A stretch of DNA of 34,835 nucleotides from Pseudomonadota bacterium (GTDB lineage: Bacteria; Pseudomonadota; Gammaproteobacteria; Pseudomonadales; Pseudohongiellaceae): the NCBI GenBank assembly GCA_027623555.1, contig JAQBSZ010000041.1:1-34835 (forward strand), given 5' to 3'. Position 1 is the first letter of the stretch. Each line of letters starts with the position of its first letter. The notes under the pieces were generated by a model. It searched no databases and had not been told where the DNA came from. It saw only the letters and a list, made by a program, of their open reading frames with translations. This document shows, piece by piece, positions 29,814-34,835 of this stretch. The position numbers and the translations under genes are program-made.

Positions 29814-31001
29814 ATGAATAAAACAAGAAAAACACTGCTCACCATTTTATTCGCCCTGACTCTTTTCACCGCCCTGAATATCGCCCAGGATCGCCTCGAG
29901 CAGTCTGCTATGGCGGTAAACAACGACCGCATGGCACCCCAGTTTGTGGTTGACCCTTTCTGGCCTCAGCCACTTCCCAACAAGTGGTTGCTAGGGCGCA
30001 CAATCGGGATCGCTGTGGATGAGCGTGACCATCTGTATGTCGTGCATCGCGACCAGGACAGCATGTTCATGAGTCAGGAACTGGGTCTGGATCTGGGCAG
30101 AGCCGAATGCTGTACCGCCGCCCCCCCGATTCTCGAATTCGATCGTGACGGAAATCTGATTAATGCCTGGGGTGGCCCGGGTGATGGTTATACCTGGCCG
30201 GAATCCAATCACGGCATTGAAGTTGCACCGGACGGTAACGTCTGGATAGGCGGAAATGGCAGTGGCGACTCTCACGTGCTGGTGTTTACTCGCGACGGTA
30301 ACTTCGTTCGTGAAATCGGCATACCGGGAGAGCCTATTAATAGCCTGAGCACTACCTCTTTCGGCAGGGTTGCCGAGATCGCTATCGATGCGTCGGCCAA
30401 CGAAGCCTATTTTGCCGATGGCTACGGTAATAAAAGAGTGGCAGTTGTGGACGTAGCGACCGGAGCCTTCAAGCGCTTTTGGGGTGCTTACGGCAACACT
30501 CCCGTGGATGAACGCGTCGTCTACGACCCCAACGAACCACTTCCCCAGCAATTCGTCGGGCCAGTGCATTGTGCTGAACCGTCCAATGACGGGCTGGTCT
30601 ATGTATGTGACCGGGGTGCCGACCGCATCCAGGTATTCCGCCCGGACGGAACTTTTGTCAAAGAAGGCCAGGTTGCGCCTTTAACGCTTGCCGGCTCGAC
30701 ATGGGATATTGCCTTTTCCCCGGACGAGGATCAGGAGTTCATTTACGTGGCCGATGGCGCCAATTTCAAGGTACACATACTCGAGCGCGACTCACTGGAA
30801 GTGTTAGCTGAATTTGGTGATGGCGGCCGCCAGCCCGGTTTGTTCTTTGGAACCCACAGCATTGTTACCGATTCATTAGGCAATGTTTATACGACGGAAA
30901 CCTACGAAGGAAAGCGCATACAAAAGTTCCTCTATCAAGGAATGAAGCCACTCGGTGAACATTTCACTGGCGCACCGTGGCCAATTGAGGAACTGCACTA
31001 G
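29814..31001 (+). CDS. Secreted PAL-like NHL beta-propeller, copy 2
   Basis: This 395-residue paralogue of the previous propeller has a signal peptide or anchor (about 1-24). The putative zinc and catalytic residues are all kept: His133 (SNHGIEV), His252 (GPVHCAE), His348 (GTHSIV), Tyr204 (ADGYGNKR), Arg267 (CDRGADR) and Arg79 (VHRD). The Cys99-Cys100 pair and Cys253/Cys265 are conserved too. Long identical stretches in the blades, with different signal peptides and leaders, indicate duplication followed by selection on the active site. The start is ATG with AAGGA about 8 bases upstream. A 12-bp hairpin follows the stop. It probably works on the same class of hydroxylated product, by inference. 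Confidence 0.85.
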   Translation: MNKTRKTLLTILFALTLFTALNIAQDRLEQSAMAVNNDRMAPQFVVDPFWPQPLPNKWLLGRTIGIAVDERDHLYVVHRDQDSMFMSQELGLDLGRAECCTAAPPILEFDRDGNLINAWGGPGDGYTWPESNHGIEVAPDGNVWIGGNGSGDSHVLVFTRDGNFVREIGIPGEPINSLSTTSFGRVAEIAIDASANEAYFADGYGNKRVAVVDVATGAFKRFWGAYGNTPVDERVVYDPNEPLPQQFVGPVHCAEPSNDGLVYVCDRGADRIQVFRPDGTFVKEGQVAPLTLAGSTWDIAFSPDEDQEFIYVADGANFKVHILERDSLEVLAEFGDGGRQPGLFFGTHSIVTDSLGNVYTTETYEGKRIQKFLYQGMKPLGEHFTGAPWPIEELH

Positions 31002-31016
31002 CTGTTCTCTTTATAT

Positions 31017-31046
31017 CTGTCAAAGTCCTTCCCTGGACTTTGACAG
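31017..31046 (+). repeat. 12-bp perfect hairpin after PAL-like copy 2
   Basis: CTGTCAAAGTCC and GGACTTTGACAG are exact reverse complements around a 6-base loop, starting 16 bases after the stop codon. No T-run follows, so it may stabilise the 3' end or act as a Rho-associated terminator rather than an intrinsic one. Confidence 0.75.
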
Positions 31047-31219
31047 AGTTCCAGCAAATCGCAGGCGAAAAAACGTGGTTTTCCTGGCAATTTGCTACAT
31101 AGTCATTTTGCCCTGCTTGCTTGGGATTGAGGACTTAACTACTTTCGAGTCCATAGCAATTCTCAACATAGTCACTTCAGTCTCTTATTCTACTTTTTCC
31201 GTCTAATTATTGCGGCACC

Positions 31220-31248
31220 TTGAACCGCTGCGGGTAGTACATTATTCT
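31220..31248 (+). promoter_or_regulatory. Promoter candidate for the 31284 gene
   Basis: TTGAAC (31220-31225) and TATTCT (31243-31248) are separated by 17 bases and would give a start site about 30 bases before the ATG. Each hexamer matches sigma70 consensus at four of six positions. Confidence 0.45.
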
Positions 31249-31283
31249 CGGTTCTTAATCATTCAATAGAGACACACAGAGTT

Positions 31284-31826
31284 ATGAAATTTCGATTCGC
31301 AGTTCTTTGGTGCATTGTCCTGGCCAGCAACCCACTTTTCGCTGCCGAAGAAGTCACCGTTGCCTATAAGTATGCAGGCAACCACAACACCGATTTCAGT
31401 AGCATTCGTGTTTCTCTAGGTGTCGGTGAATTCAGTGATTCCCGAAGTACGGATAATGCCAACCTGATTACCGATGAATATCAGGCTGAATCTGCTCTGT
31501 CTGGCATTGTGCGTGATGCATTTATACAGGGATTTGTGCATGGTGGTGCCGAGCTCGTCGACGACGGCCCTGATATGCAGCTAGTTGGAAGAATCAATAG
31601 CTCCGAGATGCAAATTATCGATCGCGATGGCGTCCAGTCCATACAATTAACAATTCGCACCGGGGTACAACTTACCGGTCGTGGCAGAACCATATGGGAA
31701 ACCACTTTGTTTGGGCGCGGGGTTGTGCCCGTCAGCGAAGGAATCGTTGCCGCCGTCCATGGGGCAATAGATCGAATGATTCGGGAACTGGTTAGTGATG
31801 ATTACTTTCTGATCGAACTGCAGTAA
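31284..31826 (+). CDS. Secreted protein of unknown function, YajG-like
   Basis: The 180-residue protein has a clear signal peptide (MKFRFAVLWC to about residue 20, cleaved after LFA). The mature part begins with a beta-rich segment leading into VGEFSDSRSTDNANLI, then a helix-rich stretch (SALSGIVRDAFIQGFVHGGA) and a strand-rich end with IQLTIRTGVQL and GRTIWETTLFGRG. The order resembles the YajG family of envelope proteins, but there is no lipobox cysteine, and the match is by pattern only. The ribosome binding site is weak. It converges on the nuclease-fold gene with a 23-base gap. A link to the copper enzymes is not shown. Confidence 0.7.
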   Translation: MKFRFAVLWCIVLASNPLFAAEEVTVAYKYAGNHNTDFSSIRVSLGVGEFSDSRSTDNANLITDEYQAESALSGIVRDAFIQGFVHGGAELVDDGPDMQLVGRINSSEMQIIDRDGVQSIQLTIRTGVQLTGRGRTIWETTLFGRGVVPVSEGIVAAVHGAIDRMIRELVSDDYFLIELQ

Positions 31827-31849
31827 ATTCTTAGTTTTTGCAATGCTAT

Positions 31850-32635
31850 TTAGAGACAACCCAGGCTTGCGTATGCAGGACCGGAAATAGATCGGGTTCT
31901 GTCAGGAAAGAAACGTAGCCCGGTCGCCTGCTCGATCTCATTCACAGTAGCCCGTAGCTCGCAGTGATGCACATGTACCGGTACGCTCTGGTCAAACATG
32001 AACGCAGCACCCTGGCCGTTCTGTGTAACTACAATCTTAAAAAATGCATCTGGCACCCTGTGAGATTTTTCAGTTAAGAGAGGCTCAACTTCCGGTTCCG
32101 ACTTGTAAACCGGTCCGGTAACAACAAATACATCCCCTTCTCGATTAACCAGGTTGCGAATCGCCCAATCGAGTCCATACCAGGCGCCCTGATTTAACCT
32201 GGAAGAACGCGCAACGATATTGGTCAGATAATTCACGTCATTCCAGTAAGGTGTCCCGGCGAAATCCACCAGCGGAACATACTGGGTTCTGATTAGTCCG
32301 TTTGCTTCCGAATCAAGAAAATCCGCAGCTTCCAGAGTGTCGGTCACGAATTCATCTGGCAGCGGTTGCCTGGAAAGGCTTGATGCAATGCCGATTGTGC
32401 CTGTGGACACCTTGTAGGCCACCCAATCCGCAGATTTGCGTTCTGTGCTGTAAGAAAGTGCATAGATTGGCCGGATTATCAAGTGATTGCCGGCACTGGT
32501 TCCAAGGGGGCAGCCCTGGTAGCAATGCGCTATCCGGTAACTCTGAGCCCGTCCAGTGATTGGAATCACCATCGACCCAACCAGCAACGAACCGAGTAGC
32601 CAGAGACGAAATTTATAGAAATCCTCTTTATTCAA
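31850..32635 (-). CDS. Secreted DNA/RNA non-specific endonuclease-fold protein lacking the catalytic histidine
   Basis: From a TTG at 32635 the protein has 261 residues, a signal peptide (about 8-31, ending GRAQ) and the body of the ββα-metal nuclease family: NYLTN (135-139), LNQGAW (147-152), the helix with DWAIRNLV, and VVTGPVY (171-177). The family catalytic motif DRGH should lie just before VPLVDFAGTPYW, but here reads IRTQ (115-118), with Gln in place of the catalytic His. The fold motifs are otherwise intact, which suggests a conserved non-catalytic lineage rather than decay. Start uncertain: GGGGA lies about 10 bases before the TTG, and the longer frame to 32794 has no sensible N-terminus. 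Confidence 0.7.
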   Translation of the reverse strand: MNKEDFYKFRLWLLGSLLVGSMVIPITGRAQSYRIAHCYQGCPLGTSAGNHLIIRPIYALSYSTERKSADWVAYKVSTGTIGIASSLSRQPLPDEFVTDTLEAADFLDSEANGLIRTQYVPLVDFAGTPYWNDVNYLTNIVARSSRLNQGAWYGLDWAIRNLVNREGDVFVVTGPVYKSEPEVEPLLTEKSHRVPDAFFKIVVTQNGQGAAFMFDQSVPVHVHHCELRATVNEIEQATGLRFFPDRTRSISGPAYASLGCL

Positions 32636-32852
32636 TTTGTTGCTGTCCCCATGTCCACCTGCTAACTCTAGGTAACCCCACGACAATGAGGGTGACCCTG
32701 TTGTCTGGCTGCAGGCTATCATACTCAGCACCGGGACCTGAATAGGTAATAAAATCTGGCGTGCTACCACGGCGCGAGTCGCCCAAATCAGCACGCTGCT
32801 GAGCCTGACTGCTCCCCTGATCTGCAGATATTCTTTCCCCGGTTGTTAACAA
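32628..32852 (-). CDS. Possible small 74-codon gene upstream of the nuclease-fold gene
   Basis: A 74-codon frame starts at TTG 32850-32852 with GGAG 8 bases upstream and stops within the start region of the nuclease-fold gene, so the two could be coupled. The product is hydrophilic, without signal peptide or cysteine, with a strand-like stretch NRVTLIVVG. I do not recognise it. It could be chance or a remnant. Confidence 0.25.
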   Translation of the reverse strand: MLTTGERISADQGSSQAQQRADLGDSRRGSTPDFITYSGPGAEYDSLQPDNRVTLIVVGLPRVSRWTWGQQQIE

Positions 32853-32951
32853 AATTTTTTCTCCGGCGTCTATCTACAAGGGATGGCAAAGTCTCGAACG
32901 ACGGGGCATATGCTCATTCTGGGTTAAATTGTCTAAAAACTGCTATTCGAT

Positions 32952-32982
32952 TATTGAAATTCACGATTGATTTCAATATTCA
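32952..32982 (+). promoter_or_regulatory. Promoter with overlapping operator-like palindrome before copper monooxygenase copy 3
   Basis: TTGAAA (32954-32959) and TATTCA (32977-32982) are 17 bases apart. A 9-bp perfect inverted repeat, TATTGAAAT and ATTTCAATA (32952-32978, 9-base centre), covers the -35 and spacer. A regulator bound here would block the promoter. The start site would be about 80 bases before the ATG. Confidence 0.5.
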
Positions 32983-33069
32983 GGAAGCATTCTTGTACCC
33001 ATCTATCTACTATGTCGCACTCGAATTTTTACCCTAATTAGTTTTTTACGAAGTATTCAGGAGAGCAAA

Positions 33070-34806
33070 ATGCTTAGCTTAAGAATTATTGCCAGGTTTG
33101 CTGTTTTCGCGACGGTCACTGCGATGCTTGGTATGTCAGCGAATGCTGCCGATCGAATCAGCGACTTTTCGCTTGTGGGTGCAGACGGCCGCTTTTTCCA
33201 GCTCAGCCGGAATACCGACCAGGAGGCACTCGTGTTATTGGCCTACGACAAGGACAGCCGTGAAGCACGTCGCGCCGCAGCTGATCTGAACGACCTGGTT
33301 GAGCAGTTCGCCGACCAGAAGGTCAGGTTCCTGCTGATCAATTCCACCGGACTGGCTGAAAAATTGGTCATGCGCGAAGAAGCCAAAGACGAAAAAATCA
33401 AGCTGCGCATTCTGATGGATGATACGCAACTGGTCACCGAAGAGTTGGGTATTACGCGCGCCGCCGAAGTCGTCATCATCGATCCACAGGCTCGAGAAGT
33501 AGTTTACCGCGGCGCACTGAACAGCCAGGGTGCCGACGGCAGCCGCTCTGAGCGCAGTGCAGCCAGCTATGTAGAGGACGCCCTGACTGCGTTTCTCGCT
33601 GGCGAAGAAATTCCAGGCAATGTACTGGCCAGCAAAGGCGACGCGCTCGACTTTTCAGTCAAAACTGCTCACCTGGACTCTGTGACCTACGCCAAGGACA
33701 TCGCTTCGATTCTTGAGCGGCGCTGCATAACCTGCCACCAGGAAGGCGGTATCGCACCATTCGCAATGGATAACCATCAGATGGTGCAGGGTTGGTCGCC
33801 CATGATTCGTGAAACGCTGATCACCAAGCGCATGCCCCCTGGACAGATCGACAATGAATACGTTGATGCCTTCTTCGACGTGAATCACATCACCGTGGAA
33901 GAAACCCAGAAGCTGGTGCACTGGATTGACAGTGGATCCAGAAACGAAGGTAGTTCTGATCCGCTGGCGACTCTCGACATCCGGCCGGCGAAGTGGCTGA
34001 ATGGCGAGCCTGACATCATCATCGACATTCCTGCGCAGCAGATTCCAGCAACGGGTGTACAGGATTACCGTAACCTGATGCTTCCTCTCGAACTCGAAGA
34101 AGACGTCTGGGTGAAAGCGGTTGAATTTGAGGCAGGAGATCCTACTGTACTGCACCACATTATCGCCTTTTCTTATGGCCCGAATGGGGTAAACGAATTC
34201 GAGATCCTTAACCAGGGCATCGGACTTGGCGCCTATGCCCCGGGTAACGAGCTAAACCTCTACCCTGAGAATTCCGGCTATCCATTAAAGGCAGGTGGCG
34301 GCCTGATGCTGCAGATGCACTACACGACCTCCGGCAAGGAGACTGTAGATGCATCTCAAATTGGCCTGTATCTCTGGGACGAAGAACCTGAGCGCGTAAT
34401 CCTCGGTGGTTCAGCGGCAGACCTGGATATTAATATTGCGCCGTTTACCTCTAAAGAGATGATAGCTAGCAAAACGTTTCGTAAAGATTCCTACCTGACT
34501 ATGCTCGGACCACATATGCATTACCGTGGTTACGATGCAAACTTCCAGATTCGCTATCCTGATGGACGCGAGGAAGAAGTGCTGAATATTCCGAACTACC
34601 AATTCAACTGGCAGAAGACTTATGACTTTAAAGAGCCAATGTTTCTGCCGGCCGGTACCGAACTGGTGTTCCGCGGAACCTTTGATAACACAGCACAGAA
34701 TCCGTTTAACCCGGATGCTTCTGAAACTCTGTCATGGGGGGAACAAACTTGGCAAGAGATGTTCTTCGGCTTCTTCCGCTATGTGGAAGCTGGCGACTCA
34801 GAATAA
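33070..34806 (+). CDS. Secreted redoxin-cytochrome c-PHM-like copper monooxygenase, copy 3
   Basis: The 578-residue protein has a signal peptide (about 1-27), a redoxin-like domain (about 29-180), a cytochrome c region with CITCH (219-223) and candidate axial Met233 or Met255, and the two-copper core. Copper ligand positions are HH 362-363, H417 in QMHYT, HMH 482-484 and M564 in TWQEMF. Its only cysteines are the two heme-binding ones: both the redoxin cysteine and the later cysteine shared by copies 1 and 2 are missing, so the redoxin domain cannot be a thiol enzyme. It is on the opposite strand from the other copies and has its own promoter. CAGGAGAG precedes the ATG. It is complete, ending 29 bases before the window edge. 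Substrate unknown. Confidence 0.88.
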   Translation: MLSLRIIARFAVFATVTAMLGMSANAADRISDFSLVGADGRFFQLSRNTDQEALVLLAYDKDSREARRAAADLNDLVEQFADQKVRFLLINSTGLAEKLVMREEAKDEKIKLRILMDDTQLVTEELGITRAAEVVIIDPQAREVVYRGALNSQGADGSRSERSAASYVEDALTAFLAGEEIPGNVLASKGDALDFSVKTAHLDSVTYAKDIASILERRCITCHQEGGIAPFAMDNHQMVQGWSPMIRETLITKRMPPGQIDNEYVDAFFDVNHITVEETQKLVHWIDSGSRNEGSSDPLATLDIRPAKWLNGEPDIIIDIPAQQIPATGVQDYRNLMLPLELEEDVWVKAVEFEAGDPTVLHHIIAFSYGPNGVNEFEILNQGIGLGAYAPGNELNLYPENSGYPLKAGGGLMLQMHYTTSGKETVDASQIGLYLWDEEPERVILGGSAADLDINIAPFTSKEMIASKTFRKDSYLTMLGPHMHYRGYDANFQIRYPDGREEEVLNIPNYQFNWQKTYDFKEPMFLPAGTELVFRGTFDNTAQNPFNPDASETLSWGEQTWQEMFFGFFRYVEAGDSE

Positions 34807-34835
34807 TCTCAAACCAGAGCGTTTGTTCGAAGCCC

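Overview
The window looks like a gammaproteobacterial chromosome of moderate GC. The gene order (tRNA-Tyr, tRNA-Gly, tRNA-Thr, tuf, tRNA-Trp, secE, nusG, rplK, rplA, rplJ, rplL, rpoB, rpoC, rpsL, rpsG, fusA, tuf) is that of Pseudomonas-like and marine gammaproteobacteria, in which the rif and str clusters are fused. I cannot name the genus from sequence alone.

Bases 1 to about 20,600, all on the minus strand, are the translation and transcription core. Reading in the direction of transcription, birA (without the usual N-terminal DNA-binding domain), coaX and a SPOR-like membrane protein are followed by a strong sigma70-type promoter. This drives three tRNAs and tuf, then tRNA-Trp, secE and nusG, the L11-L1 and L10-L7/L12 genes, rpoB, rpoC, rpsL, rpsG, fusA and the first 25 codons of a second tuf. 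The proteins are ordinary. The unusual part is non-coding: four tandem 114-115 bp repeats between rpoC and rpsL with a conserved long-range stem, a stack of hairpins before rplK, and a hairpin abutting the rpoC ribosome binding site.

Bases 20,755-22,470 encode a CstA-family transporter between strong terminators. From 22,665 to the end the window is an accessory region. It holds three paralogous secreted proteins with the same fused architecture (signal peptide, redoxin-like domain, one-heme cytochrome c, and a two-copper monooxygenase core with all six ligands of peptidylglycine alpha-hydroxylating monooxygenase, PHM). It also holds two paralogous secreted beta-propellers that keep the zinc and catalytic residues of peptidyl-alpha-hydroxyglycine amidating lyase (PAL), and a HupE/UreJ-family membrane protein. 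One propeller gene and hupE diverge from a near-perfect 33-bp palindrome. A secreted YajG-like protein and a nuclease-fold protein lacking the catalytic histidine sit between the propellers and the third monooxygenase.

My main inference is that 22,665-34,806 contains a split, multi-copy bacterial counterpart of animal PAM. The PHM-like copper enzymes would hydroxylate the alpha carbon of a glycine-like substrate in the periplasm, using a tethered cytochrome c rather than ascorbate as electron source, and the PAL-like propellers would cleave the product. The ligand conservation is visible in the sequence. The pairing, substrate and electron route are inferred.
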